Below are positions 1 to 10,096 of a stretch of DNA of 64,000 bases, piece after piece (the stretch's first letter is position 1; each line of letters opens with the position of its first letter). The stretch spans positions 24,504 to 88,503 of the forward strand of contig PLTZ01000030.1 of NCBI GenBank assembly GCA_003164715.1, given 5' to 3'. Source of the DNA: Opitutaceae bacterium. Lineage in GTDB: Bacteria > Verrucomicrobiota > Verrucomicrobiia > Opitutales > Opitutaceae. The notes under the pieces are model-generated. The model saw nothing but the letters and a program-made list of their open reading frames with translations, was not told where the DNA came from and ran no database searches. A program made the position numbers and the translations under genes.

Positions 1-2
1 AC

Positions 3-689
3 ACTCCGCCGCCGCAGTCGCTAGACGTGCCTTTTGCCCCGGGCCGGCTTGAGGCGGCGTTGAATGCCGTCATCACTTATAACGGGCCTGGTTCGTGGAA
101 ACGCGATGCGTTCTGGGACGAATACGTCGTGACGCTCCGCAATCCCGGCAGCCAGGTTCTCACGGTCTCCGCCACGGGGCTGACCGATTTCTCGGGCGCG
201 GTCCAGACGGCAGGGGACAATCCGTGGAAACTGGAAAAGCAGAGCAAGACCCTTGAAGAGAAATACCGAGCGGCCGGCATTACCTTTGCGCGTTACACGG
301 TTCCAGGCGTACTCATTGTCGGTGGGGCAACGGCTCTTGCAGCCGCTACTTCAGGCGGTGGGTTTTTAGCCGGTTATGCCGTGGCCGCCGGGGCCGCCGG
401 GGCCACCGTGGTGGTGCTGCCTGTTTATTACGGCACCGTTCTAACGATCAATCACTTTGACAAGGTCCGGATGGAAAAAGAGTTCACCAGGCGACGGATT
501 GTGCTGCCGATTTCCCTTGCTGCGGGGCAGACGCGGACCGGCAGCTTCTTCTTCCCCATGGTGCCCAGCCCCCGCTCGCTCGCCTTTCACTGGACTGCCG
601 AGTCGGGCCCTGGAGATTCCGTCCTTGCGCTCGGATTCCTGCACGACCTCCACGTCAAGAAGGCGGATAAGCCGGCGGCCACCAAGTAG
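3..689 (+). CDS. hypothetical protein, probably 5'-truncated by the window edge, hydrophobic Gly/Ala-rich central segment
   Basis: Frame of the 27..689 ORF stays open to the window start; hydrophobic stretch VPGVLIVGGATALAAATSGGGFLAGYAVAAGAAGATVVVLPVYYGT. Confidence 0.55.
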   Translation, partial: TPPPQSLDVPFAPGRLEAALNAVITYNGPGSWKRDAFWDEYVVTLRNPGSQVLTVSATGLTDFSGAVQTAGDNPWKLEKQSKTLEEKYRAAGITFARYTVPGVLIVGGATALAAATSGGGFLAGYAVAAGAAGATVVVLPVYYGTVLTINHFDKVRMEKEFTRRRIVLPISLAAGQTRTGSFFFPMVPSPRSLAFHWTAESGPGDSVLALGFLHDLHVKKADKPAATK

Positions 690-794
690 ATCGCGAGCCC
701 GTTCGGGGCGTTCCTGCTTAATCCGCTCGCCAATTCGGGCGGGTTGAGGGATGTTGGAAGCGGTTGACTCGCCGAATGCGGGTCCCGCAAAGAA

Positions 795-2852
795 ATGTTA
801 AACACCAAGCCGGGCCGCAAGGGCCCACAGGCCGATGACTCAGTCAAAGGCGTAATCCAATTCAGAGCCGGCGGTTCCGCGTTCGTTGTCGTTGACGGCA
901 AACGGGATGAGCCGTCGATCCAGATCTCCCCAGACGACACAGGCGTCGCCCTCCCGGGCGACACGGTCGTCGTTCGCATCTACGGAGGCGTCGCCGGCAG
1001 GCGCCCCGGCGAGCGCGTGGGCCGCGTGGTCCAGATTGTCGAGCGCGCCCGCGCCGTCATTGTCGGGGACCTAAGGCGCGAGGGCCGCAACTTCATCGTT
1101 GCCCCGGACGACCCGCGGTTCGTCTACGAGATCGCCGTCCCCGACCCCGCGAGGTCCCCCGTCAAGCCCGTTCCCCACCCCGGCGACAAGGTCATCGTCA
1201 AGCTCGGGGAATGGCGGCGGCGCGAGCAGCCCCTGGTCGGCGAGATCACCGGCAGGCTCGGGCGCACCCACGAGCCGAGGGCGGAGCTCCTCGGCATCTT
1301 CGTCAAGCACGGCCTCGAGCCGAACTTCCCGGCGGACGTCGAGCGCGAGGCTTCCCACATCCCCGACCACGTCGGCGCAAGGGAGATCGAGGGCCGCAGG
1401 GACTACCGCGCCATCCCCGTCTTCACGATCGATCCCGACGACGCGAAGGATTTCGACGACGCCCTCTCGATCGAGGACCTGGGCGGCGGCAGCGTCCGCG
1501 TCGGGATCCACATCGCCGACGTCTCGAGCTACGTGAAGCACGGCACCGCCATCGACCGCGAGGCGCGCACGCGCGGAAACTCGACCTACCTGGTCGGCAC
1601 CGTGATCCCCATGCTGCCGGAGAAGCTCTCGAACGGCCTCTGCTCGCTCGTCGAGGGTCAGGACCGCCTCTGCAAGGCGGTCTTCCTCACCTTCGGGCCG
1701 GACTTCCGGATCCGGGACACGGACTTCGCGAACACGGTCATCCGCAGCCGCAAGCGCCTCACCTACAAGCAGGCCTACGCCCTTCTCTTCGAGAACAGCC
1801 TGGAGAAGATCCGCTCGATGCCGGTCCCGCCGAAGCACCAGACAGGCTCCACGGGCCGGGCGCTGCGGGAGCTAGGCGACCGCGAGCTTTCGGATCTCCA
1901 GTCGTGGATCCGGGCCCTCTGGCGGATCGCGAGCGCCCTCAGGCGCGAGCGCATGGCGGTCGGGAGCCTGGACCTCGACATGCCGGAGACGAAGATCTTC
2001 GTCGACCCCCAGGGCTACGCGGACCGGCTCGAGCGCATCGAGCAGGACGAGAGCCACCAGCTGATCGAGGAGTTCATGCTGGCGGCGAACGAGGCCGTGG
2101 CGCGGCTCACCCGCACCCACAAGCTCCCTTCGCTCTACCGCGTCCACGACAACCCGGACGCCGAGAAACTGAGCGACTACCGCCAGTTCGTCTCCACCTT
2201 CGGCATCAAGGTCGGCGACCTCACCCACCGGGAGGAGGTCGTGAAGCTCCTCACCATCCTGAAGACCCATCCACAGGGCTACACGCTGCGCACCCAGTTC
2301 CTGAGGAGCCTCAAAAAGGCCTGCTACCGAGCCACCCCCGACGGCCACTACGGCCTGCACAAGAAGGACTACACGCACTTCACCTCCCCGATCCGGCGGT
2401 ACTCCGACCTGGTTGTCCACCAGGTCCTCCAGTCCTACCTTTCCAACAGGGGCGAAGGCGGCGCCGTCCGCCACGACCTCCGGGGCATCCAGCAGCTTGC
2501 CGAGCACCTGAGCCTCACCGAGGTGAACTCGACGGAGGCCGAGCGCGAGAGCGTCAAGATCAAGCTGCTCGAATTCTTCGAGCGCGAGCTGGCGAAGAAG
2601 AAGCGCACGGCCTTTGCGGCCGTCATCACGGACGTGCGCCGCCACGGGTTCTTCATCGAGCTCGTCGAGTCCATGACCTTCGGGTTCGTCTCGTCCGACA
2701 CGCTCGGCGACGACTACTACCAGCTGAACCCGGAGGGCAACGCTCTCGTCGGCCGGCGCAAGCACCGGGTCTACGAGCTCAACGGCAGGCTTGACGTCGT
2801 CGTGGACAAGGTGGACCGGTTTAAGCGGATCATCGACTTCCGGCCGGCCTAG
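795..2852 (+). CDS. rnr: ribonuclease R (RNB-family exoribonuclease)
   Basis: RNB-domain motifs TIDPDDAKDFDDALS, HIADVSSYV, YTHFTSPIRRYSDLVVHQ and C-terminal S1-like region. Confidence 0.95.
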   Translation: MLNTKPGRKGPQADDSVKGVIQFRAGGSAFVVVDGKRDEPSIQISPDDTGVALPGDTVVVRIYGGVAGRRPGERVGRVVQIVERARAVIVGDLRREGRNFIVAPDDPRFVYEIAVPDPARSPVKPVPHPGDKVIVKLGEWRRREQPLVGEITGRLGRTHEPRAELLGIFVKHGLEPNFPADVEREASHIPDHVGAREIEGRRDYRAIPVFTIDPDDAKDFDDALSIEDLGGGSVRVGIHIADVSSYVKHGTAIDREARTRGNSTYLVGTVIPMLPEKLSNGLCSLVEGQDRLCKAVFLTFGPDFRIRDTDFANTVIRSRKRLTYKQAYALLFENSLEKIRSMPVPPKHQTGSTGRALRELGDRELSDLQSWIRALWRIASALRRERMAVGSLDLDMPETKIFVDPQGYADRLERIEQDESHQLIEEFMLAANEAVARLTRTHKLPSLYRVHDNPDAEKLSDYRQFVSTFGIKVGDLTHREEVVKLLTILKTHPQGYTLRTQFLRSLKKACYRATPDGHYGLHKKDYTHFTSPIRRYSDLVVHQVLQSYLSNRGEGGAVRHDLRGIQQLAEHLSLTEVNSTEAERESVKIKLLEFFERELAKKKRTAFAAVITDVRRHGFFIELVESMTFGFVSSDTLGDDYYQLNPEGNALVGRRKHRVYELNGRLDVVVDKVDRFKRIIDFRPA

Positions 2853-2865
2853 ACTTGAACCCTCC

Positions 2866-3396
2866 ATGAAACACTACGACTTCCCCACGCACTTCCGAGA
2901 GCTGTACGACCGCGCGGTGGCGCTCTATGCCAAGGGCCAGCGCGGCGCCGAGACCTTCTTCGACAAGGAGCAGACGGCGTGGCTCGCCTCGAACGGCATC
3001 ACCCCCCAGCACGTCTACGACTACGCCGAGGACGAGGTCAACGACGGCGAGCCGGGATTCGCGCACGCGATCCTCATCGAATCCGCGCGCCACAACTACT
3101 TCATGAACGTCCAGCACGGCAAGCCGTCGGCGCACGTGCTCGACGTGGCGACCTTGCCCGCGAAGACGGACGCCGCGAAGGGCATCGAGTGGCTGCCAAG
3201 GATCATCCCGAAGGCCAAGGCGAAGCTCCGCGGCGAGCTGCCCGCGAGCCTCATGTACTGCTGCGGCGGGGACCGGCGCTTCTTCAAGGCCCACGACATC
3301 CTTCCCTCGGAGTTCCTGGGCGTCGTCTGGCGAAACGCCGACAATGACGCGGCGACCATCGACTGGGTCGTCGCCCGCAGCAAGACGGCGAAGTAG
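2866..3396 (+). CDS. DUF5069-like protein
   Basis: Starts MKHYDFPTHFRELYDRAV; GIEWLPRIIPKAKAKLRG...CCGGDRRFFKAHDILPSEFLGVVW resembles DUF5069. Confidence 0.55.
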   Translation: MKHYDFPTHFRELYDRAVALYAKGQRGAETFFDKEQTAWLASNGITPQHVYDYAEDEVNDGEPGFAHAILIESARHNYFMNVQHGKPSAHVLDVATLPAKTDAAKGIEWLPRIIPKAKAKLRGELPASLMYCCGGDRRFFKAHDILPSEFLGVVWRNADNDAATIDWVVARSKTAK

Positions 3397-3407
3397 CGCC
3401 GCCCCCG

Positions 3408-5597
3408 CTAAAGGAGCTCCCCCTGCCGGCTGTCGGACCCGCGGGGCGGCGCGCTTGCGCCGATAAACTTCCCGTAGCGCTCGAGCCAGTCGTCGAGCTT
3501 CCCGAGGTAGTGGTCGGGATCGTAGGGCGCCGCGGCGGGGTCGTACAGCGCCAGGGGGCGCGCCCGCTGCCAGTCGCTCGTGCGGCCCTTCCCTTTCGGC
3601 GTGATGTAGTAGGTCACCCGCTCCCCCATCCTCGGCCGCGGCGACAGCTGAAGCGCGGCCTCCGCGGAGGCGCGCCGCGGCTTGCCGCCGCCGGCGATGA
3701 AGCGCTCGTACGCGTCGGGGTTCATCCCGAGGATCTCCCCCTTCGCGAGCTCGGCCACCGAAAGCGTGCTCTCGGAGATCCTCTTGCGGTACTCCCCTAC
3801 GAGGCCGACCGGCGAGGCGGCCTCGACGCCGAGGAGGAATTGGATGAGCGAGTGGGTCAGCTTCTTCAGGAACGGCTCCACCCCCCTCGAGCGAAGCGCG
3901 CTCCCGCGAAGGACCACCCGGCCCGACTCGAGGAGCGCATAGTTCTTGGCCTTGTAGCAGAACATCGCGTCGTACCGGCCGTCGAACTCGAGCTCGATTC
4001 CCGATGGCAGGATCGGCGCGACCAGGGCGAGGAGCTCCTCCGGCTTGTCGAAGTACTCCTCGGCGGACAGGTAGATCCCATCGGTGTCCGCCTCGAGCAT
4101 CCTGCAGCCGTGCTTCCCGAACTCGTCGATAAGCCTCTGGAGCAGCTCGCGGCCCCGCCGCGTCACCTCGGCCGCGAGCTCGCCGTCGCCGAACCGGGCC
4201 CCGGAGAACCCGAGGTACCCGTAGAACGAGTTGATGAGGATCTTGTAGGCGCCCTGGCGCGCCTGGGCCTCCGCCCGCTCGTCGGCGCTCGTCGACGTCC
4301 TCGCGATCAGCTTGTACTTGAGCCGGTACTCGAGCAGGCGCCTAAGGAGCGGGATGAAGACCCCGAGCGAGTCGTTCGCCGGGTTGCGCCCGATGTTCAG
4401 GAGCAGGCTCGGATACAGCGAGGCCACGTCGAAATGCAGGACGTGGCGGAAGACGCCCTCGTTGAAGCTGCGCGTGTAGCCTCCGTCAAAGGGGCGGACC
4501 TCGGGCGGCTGCGGGCACGACTGCCTGGCGTGGTAGTACTCCTCGAGGAACAGGAGGTCGATCTTCACGGTCGTCCCCCGCAGCGTCGCCTCCTGCAGCG
4601 GGATCGGGAACGCGCGGGCCTGCTCGAAGTACGTCGGCAGCAGAAGGTCCGCAAGGCCGTGGGTCTCTCTCAGGTCGTCCTCCAGGTAGGCGCAGAACCG
4701 GGCCCGGTCCCGCGCGAACGCCTCGGCGATGCGGCTGCCCTCGATGTACGTGCGGTCCGCGCCCTCCTCCTCGGTTATCCCGAAGTGGATCGCGACCTCC
4801 TTCAGGCCGTAGGCGTTGAGCTCCCGGGCCGTGATGTCGTTTAGGAGCGTGAGCAGGTACGTGTCGATGACCGCCCGGCCCGGCAGGTCGCAGCGCGGGA
4901 AGTCGATCCAGCGCTCGGCCACCTTGAGCCGGCTGTTCCGGAACGACGCCCGCTGCCCGAAGCGCCCCCAGGCGCACGGGACGCGGCGCATCCGGCACCG
5001 CTGGCGCAGGTAGTCGAGGTCGAACTTGAAGATGTTGTGGCCCTCGATGACGTCGGGGTCGGCCTCCGCCAGCTCCCGGTTGAAGGCGACCAGGAGCCGC
5101 TTCTCCGCCTCGTCCGTCATCGCGTCGAGGAGGAGGAGGCGGTTCCTCCCCTGGAAGCGCATCCCGATCGCGAGCACCCGGTCGCCGGGGTTCGCAGGAT
5201 CGCTGAACCCCCCGTCGGCCGAGCCCGTCTCGATGTCGACCTGGCAGCGCCGCAGCCTGGCGAAGGCCATGTCACCGAACAAGCGGGCGCGCCGCTGCAG
5301 GAGGAACTGGCTCTCGAGGGGCCTTATGGCGTCCACCGCGACGTGGTCGCGGGCCGCCTTGACGAAGTCGTCGAACGCCTCGAGCGATCCCGCCCGGGCC
5401 AGCGTCCCCAGCGCCGCGGTGCCGCCCAGCTTCTCAAACTCCACTCCGGCCACGGGCCCGATGAACGGGTTCCTGGACAGCCACGCGAACGGCTCGAAGG
5501 GCCTTGTCTCCTCGCGCCTCCCCCCTGCCTCGGTCTCCACCGAGACCCGGGCCCTGCCCCCGCCGTCGATCCAGACGCCGCAGAGCGAGCCGTCCAT
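3408..5597 (-). CDS. family B DNA polymerase (PolB-like) with 3'-5' exonuclease motifs
   Basis: Exo motifs DIETGSADGGF, EGHNIFKFDLDYL, YLEDDLRET; pol motifs FDVASLYPSLLL, INSFYGYLGF, EADTDGIYL, YKAKNYAL. Confidence 0.9.
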   Translation of the reverse strand: MDGSLCGVWIDGGGRARVSVETEAGGRREETRPFEPFAWLSRNPFIGPVAGVEFEKLGGTAALGTLARAGSLEAFDDFVKAARDHVAVDAIRPLESQFLLQRRARLFGDMAFARLRRCQVDIETGSADGGFSDPANPGDRVLAIGMRFQGRNRLLLLDAMTDEAEKRLLVAFNRELAEADPDVIEGHNIFKFDLDYLRQRCRMRRVPCAWGRFGQRASFRNSRLKVAERWIDFPRCDLPGRAVIDTYLLTLLNDITARELNAYGLKEVAIHFGITEEEGADRTYIEGSRIAEAFARDRARFCAYLEDDLRETHGLADLLLPTYFEQARAFPIPLQEATLRGTTVKIDLLFLEEYYHARQSCPQPPEVRPFDGGYTRSFNEGVFRHVLHFDVASLYPSLLLNIGRNPANDSLGVFIPLLRRLLEYRLKYKLIARTSTSADERAEAQARQGAYKILINSFYGYLGFSGARFGDGELAAEVTRRGRELLQRLIDEFGKHGCRMLEADTDGIYLSAEEYFDKPEELLALVAPILPSGIELEFDGRYDAMFCYKAKNYALLESGRVVLRGSALRSRGVEPFLKKLTHSLIQFLLGVEAASPVGLVGEYRKRISESTLSVAELAKGEILGMNPDAYERFIAGGGKPRRASAEAALQLSPRPRMGERVTYYITPKGKGRTSDWQRARPLALYDPAAAPYDPDHYLGKLDDWLERYGKFIGASAPPRGSDSRQGELL

Positions 5598-5616
5598 GGC
5601 GCCCCCCTAGGTCCCG

Positions 5617-5955
5617 TCAGAACGGCCGGACGAAGACCATCGCCACGGCCGTGATCGCGAGAACCAGGGAGACGAGCATGAACGCATCGGCCTGGGCGCG
5701 CCTGCGGTAGGCGAAGCTGACCATCACGGAGAGCCCGAGCCAGCAGACGAGCTTCACGGCGACCCATCCCGGGAACCCAAGGTGGAGCTTGCCGAGCATC
5801 GCGAACCCGCTGATGAACGTCAGGAGCGCCGCGACCCCGGTGATCATGACGACCCGCTTGCGCGTCTCGGCGGGGGCGGCAAAGGCGTAGAACGTGTACG
5901 CCAGCAGCACGATGATCGAGCTTAGGTGGAGCACATGGTAGGTGGTTAGCTTCAT
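5617..5955 (-). CDS. small integral membrane protein
   Basis: MKLTTYHVLHLSSIIVLLAYTFYAF... with about four hydrophobic segments. Confidence 0.6.
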   Translation of the reverse strand: MKLTTYHVLHLSSIIVLLAYTFYAFAAPAETRKRVVMITGVAALLTFISGFAMLGKLHLGFPGWVAVKLVCWLGLSVMVSFAYRRRAQADAFMLVSLVLAITAVAMVFVRPF

Positions 5956-6199
5956 CGTGCTGGCTGGTAGAAAGTTAAATGACACCCCGCCTGTGCCGTG
6001 TGCCCAAAGGCTCAGGACCTTTTCAAGTCAAGGTGGGCGCCTCCGTTGCGACGTTTGCTTTCCGGTTTACGGCCTAGCAGCTTCCGCGGCGGTTCTGGCT
6101 CCCGTAATGTTTCCAAGGCAAAGAGCGGTTATTGAAAGCACCTCGAACACTGCAGGGTGTCTGTCCTTGAGTCTGGGAGATGCCGGCCCACCGTCAAGT

Positions 6200-7447
6200 A
6201 TGCCCTTGCGGATTCTACTGCCGGCCATCGGCAGCTCCGGCGACGTCCACCCGGTGATCGCGCTCGGCCGGGCGCTCCGCCTGAGGGGCCACGCGGTCGA
6301 GGTGGCCGCCAACGAGTATTTCTGCGAGCCGGTCACCGCCGCAGGCCTCGGGTTTGTCGCGCTCGGCACCCGGGCGCAGGCTGACGCGATCATGAAGGAC
6401 CCGAGGCTCTGGCACCCGCACCGGGGCTTCGAGTGCATCGTGGACCACGCCCTCCTCCCCCACCTGAGGAGCCTTTACCGCATGATCGAGGAGCGCCGCG
6501 GGCCGAGCTTGGTCGTCGCCGCGACGACCCTGTGCCTCGGGGCGCGGGTCGCCCAGGAGCGGCTCGGGGTTGCGACGGCGACGCTTCACCTGCAGCCAAG
6601 CGTCTTTCGCAGCCACGTCGACAGCGGCAGGCTCTCGTTCCTCAACCTGGGCCCGGGCATGCCGCGCGCGGTGAAGACGGCGCTCTTCTGGCTGATCGAC
6701 GCGATCTTCGTCGAGCGGGCCATAGCCCCCGAGCTGAACGGATTCCGGGCGACGCTCGGCCTGCCGAGCGTGCGGGGCGTCTTCAGCCGGTACGTCCACT
6801 CGCCCCAGCTGGTCCTCGGGCTCTTCCCGGACTGGTTCGCCCCGGCGCAGGCCGACTGGCCCGGGAACACCCATCTCACGGGCTTCCTCATGCACGACGA
6901 CGGGGGGCTCAGGGACGAGCAGGAGGAGGCCGAGGCGTTCCTCTCCTCCGGTCCCCCGCCGGTCGTCGTCACGCCCGGCTCGGCGGCCATGGACCGCGGT
7001 GAGTTCTTCGCGCGGACGGCCGCCGCCTGCCACTCGCTCGGCCTGCGCGCCATGCTCGTCACCAACCACGCGGCCCAGCTGCCCGCGAGCCTTCCGCCGG
7101 GGATACGGGCGTTCTCCTACCTGCCCTTCAGCCGGATCCTCCCCAAGGCCGCGGCGATCGTGTACCACGGCGGCATCGGGACGCTGGCGCAGGCCGTGAG
7201 GGCGGCAGTCCCGCACCTGATCGTGGCGAACGCCCACGACCAGCCCGACAACGGCCAGAGAATCGAGCGCCTGGGCCTCGGCCGCTGGGTCGGTTCCTCC
7301 CGGTACCGCGCCGGCCGCGCCGCGCGGTTGGTGTCGGAGATCATCGGCTCGGCCGAGATCCGCCAGCGCTGCCGCGAGTTTGCGCCGAGAATCGACAGCG
7401 CGGCGTCGCTCGAGCGCGCCTGCGCGCTCATCGAGGGCCTTGGATAG
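6200..7447 (+). CDS. glycosyltransferase, UDP-glucuronosyltransferase/GT1-like
   Basis: MPLRILLPAIGSSGDVHPVIALGRALRLRGHAVEVAAN; C-terminal VYHGGIGTLAQAVRAAVPHLIVANAHDQPDNGQRIERLGLG. ATG at 6200 is in frame with the longer ORF. Confidence 0.85.
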   Translation: MPLRILLPAIGSSGDVHPVIALGRALRLRGHAVEVAANEYFCEPVTAAGLGFVALGTRAQADAIMKDPRLWHPHRGFECIVDHALLPHLRSLYRMIEERRGPSLVVAATTLCLGARVAQERLGVATATLHLQPSVFRSHVDSGRLSFLNLGPGMPRAVKTALFWLIDAIFVERAIAPELNGFRATLGLPSVRGVFSRYVHSPQLVLGLFPDWFAPAQADWPGNTHLTGFLMHDDGGLRDEQEEAEAFLSSGPPPVVVTPGSAAMDRGEFFARTAAACHSLGLRAMLVTNHAAQLPASLPPGIRAFSYLPFSRILPKAAAIVYHGGIGTLAQAVRAAVPHLIVANAHDQPDNGQRIERLGLGRWVGSSRYRAGRAARLVSEIIGSAEIRQRCREFAPRIDSAASLERACALIEGLG

Positions 7448-7486
7448 GCAGTGCCCCGCAGAGGGGCTCCCCGGCACCCGGGCTCC

Positions 7487-7948
7487 CTACGATCCAATGA
7501 TGCTCGAATCCAGATGCTGGATGATGAGCTCCTGCACGGTGGCCAGGAAAAGGTAGCACATGAAGGCCTTCCGGACGGGCTCGTCGAGCCCATCCATGTC
7601 GATGTCGCCGGTCTCGAGCGCCTCGTCGGTGAGCGCCTTCAGGCGCCGCTCCCTCAGGTGAAGGCGGAACGCGGTGCAGGCGCGCACGATCGGCTCGGCG
7701 TTCTTCTCGTCGAAGGCGACCACGCCCTCGGTGAAGAACTCCCCGTCGAAGAGCGAGAGCAGCGCCCGCAGGTCCCCGTTCTGCCCCTCCAAGAGCTCCC
7801 CGATCCATGCGCCGCGAAAATCCTGGTCCATGTCGTGGAGCGCCTGGGGCGCGGCGAGGGTCTTCTCGAGCTCGAACGAAAGCTCCCGGATGATGTCCAG
7901 GAGCGGGGCCACCACCGGGAGGCTCAGCTTCACCTCAACGCGCTTCAT
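7487..7948 (-). CDS. DUF2017-like protein
   Basis: All-helical 153 aa protein directly downstream of and overlapping clpS, the usual DUF2017 context. Confidence 0.6.
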   Translation of the reverse strand: MKRVEVKLSLPVVAPLLDIIRELSFELEKTLAAPQALHDMDQDFRGAWIGELLEGQNGDLRALLSLFDGEFFTEGVVAFDEKNAEPIVRACTAFRLHLRERRLKALTDEALETGDIDMDGLDEPVRKAFMCYLFLATVQELIIQHLDSSIIGS

Positions 7949-8234
7949 CGGGCTCGAGGACGGCGGTCAGGTGCCACTGCTGCAGGCTGAAGACGTACGC
8001 CTCGGCGGTCTCCCGCACGCCGGTCCAGACGACGGAGCGGCCCTGCTCATGGACCTCGAGCATGTGCTTGCGAGCCCGGTTCTCGTCGAACCCCAGCACC
8101 TTCTTGAACACCATGACCACGTATGACATCAGGTTGACCGGGTCGTTCAGCACCACGACCCGCCAGCCGTTCTCCAGCTGCAGCTCCGTGAACGCGCGGG
8201 GCTCGGAGCGGGTGTGGGAGCGGGACTCAGGCAC
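7935..8234 (-). CDS. clpS: ATP-dependent Clp protease adaptor ClpS
   Basis: WRVVVLNDPVNLMSYVVMVFKKVLGFDENRARKHMLEVHEQGRSVVWTG is a ClpS signature. Confidence 0.92.
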   Translation of the reverse strand: MPESRSHTRSEPRAFTELQLENGWRVVVLNDPVNLMSYVVMVFKKVLGFDENRARKHMLEVHEQGRSVVWTGVRETAEAYVFSLQQWHLTAVLEPDEAR

Positions 8235-8260
8235 AAATATTCGGATGATCAGGCCCTTGT

Positions 8261-10018
8261 TCAGGCCTTTTTCCGGACGGCCGCTTCAACCCAGGCTTCC
8301 GCGTCATCAATCGGTATCTTGAGCACTTCCGGGGCGCCGCGCCACTTCATTTCGACGACGCCCTCCTTGATCCCGCGCCCCCCGACCGTGATCCTGAGCG
8401 GTATCCCGATCAGGTCGGCGTCCTTGAACTTGACGCCGGGCCTCTCCGCGCGGTCGTCGACCAGCACGTCGGCGCCGGCGCGCGCCGCCGCGGCGCCGAT
8501 CCTCCCCGCGATCACGGTCGCCGCGGTGTCCTGGGGGTCCAGCAGGCAGACCAGGACCTGGAAGGGCGCGATCGCCCAAGGCCAGATGATCCCGTCGCTG
8601 TCGTGGCTCTGCTCGATCACCGCCTGCATCGTGCGGCTGATGCCGATGCCGTAGCAGCCCATGACGAACAGGTGCTTCTCCTTGCGGTCGTCGGTGTAGC
8701 CCGCGTCGATCCTCTCGGAGTACTTGGTCCCGAGCTTGAAGATGTGCCCCACCTCGATGCCGCGGCGCACCTTGAGCGGCCTGCCGGAAAGCGGATCCGG
8801 CTCCCCGGCCTGCACGCGGCGGAAGTCCCCAAAGCGCGTGATCTCGAGGTCGCGCGAGACGCTGACACTCCTCAGGTGGAAGCCGTCCCGGTTCGCCCCC
8901 GTCGTGCCGTTGCCGATCAGGCGTATCGCGTGGTCGGCGTAGATCCCGGCGAGCGCGCCCGGGTTTCTGATCGTGCCCTTGACCGTCCCGAGGCTTCCGG
9001 GCTTGGCCCCCATGACCGGCTCGATCTCCTCCGGGGTCGCCGGCCGCAGGAGCGTGTAGCCGAGCGCACCCAGCTTCGCCTCCTCGAGCTCGTCGCAGCC
9101 CCTCAGGACGACGGCGAACGGCCGCCCGTCGCCGATGTAGACGAGCGTCTTGAACTGCGCGTTCGCCGGGACCCCGTAGGGGGGCGCCTCGAGGGCGGCG
9201 ATCGTGACGACGCCCGGCGTCGGGAACTCCTGAGGGGGGGCCCCGGGGGCGGCCTCGGCGAAGCCCTCGGGAACGAGGGCGCTTCGCGCCTTCTCCCGGT
9301 TCGCGGCGTAGCCGCTCTCCTCGTTGTAGAACAGGTCGTTGTCCCCGACCTCGGCCGGCACCATGAACTCGTGCGAGTAGCTGCCCCCCATGACCCCCGT
9401 GTCGGCCTCGACCGAGATCGCCTGGGCGCCGATCCGCCGGAAGAAGGACTCGTAGGCGGACTTCATCGCCAGGTAGCTGCGGATCGCCCCCTCGTCGTCG
9501 GCGTCAAACGAGTACGCGTCCATCATGACGAACTCCCTGGCCCTCATCAGGCCGAAGCGCGGGCGGATCTCGTTGCGGAACTTGGTCCCGATCTGGAAGA
9601 AGCACTTCGGGAGGTCCCGGTAGCTCGAGATCTCCGCCTTGACGAGCGGGGTGATGACCTCCTCGTGGGTCGGCCCGAGGACGAATTCCGGCTCCTTGGG
9701 CGCGCGCTTCTCGGCGCCCGCGCTGTCCGCCCGGAACATGATCTCCCTGACCGGGCCCCACCGCGGCCCCTCCGCCCAGAACTCGGCCGGGTGGATGTGG
9801 GGCATCGACAGCTCGATCGCGCCCGAGCGCTCCATCTCCTCACGGCAGATGCGGGTGAGCTTCTGCATCACGCGAAGGCCGAGGGGCAGGTAGGTGTACA
9901 GGCCGCCCCCGAGCTTGCGCACGAGCCCGGCCCGGATGAGCAGCTTGTGCGAGGCGATCTCGGCGTCCGCAGGGCTTTCCTTGAGCGTGGGGATAAAATA
10001 GCGCGACCAGAATTTCAT
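8261..10018 (-). CDS. proS: prolyl-tRNA synthetase
   Basis: MKFWSRYFIPTLKESPADAEIASHKLLIRAGLVRKLGGGLYTYLPLGLRVMQKL; LGPTHEEVIT; class II motifs and INS-type insertion. Confidence 0.95.
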   Translation of the reverse strand: MKFWSRYFIPTLKESPADAEIASHKLLIRAGLVRKLGGGLYTYLPLGLRVMQKLTRICREEMERSGAIELSMPHIHPAEFWAEGPRWGPVREIMFRADSAGAEKRAPKEPEFVLGPTHEEVITPLVKAEISSYRDLPKCFFQIGTKFRNEIRPRFGLMRAREFVMMDAYSFDADDEGAIRSYLAMKSAYESFFRRIGAQAISVEADTGVMGGSYSHEFMVPAEVGDNDLFYNEESGYAANREKARSALVPEGFAEAAPGAPPQEFPTPGVVTIAALEAPPYGVPANAQFKTLVYIGDGRPFAVVLRGCDELEEAKLGALGYTLLRPATPEEIEPVMGAKPGSLGTVKGTIRNPGALAGIYADHAIRLIGNGTTGANRDGFHLRSVSVSRDLEITRFGDFRRVQAGEPDPLSGRPLKVRRGIEVGHIFKLGTKYSERIDAGYTDDRKEKHLFVMGCYGIGISRTMQAVIEQSHDSDGIIWPWAIAPFQVLVCLLDPQDTAATVIAGRIGAAAARAGADVLVDDRAERPGVKFKDADLIGIPLRITVGGRGIKEGVVEMKWRGAPEVLKIPIDDAEAWVEAAVRKKA

Positions 10019-10096
10019 CAGGATGGTACAGCCAAGAAAGGCCCGGGGCCGATGGCAACACGCGAAAACGTTTGTTGCCTATTGGGCGGCGCCGTA

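Noticed and set aside
8603-10096. Long + strand ORF (708 aa track entry) over proS
   Set aside because: Upstream part is low-complexity Arg/Ala/Gly/Leu sequence antisense to a clear proS; only the portion from the ATG at 10097 looks real
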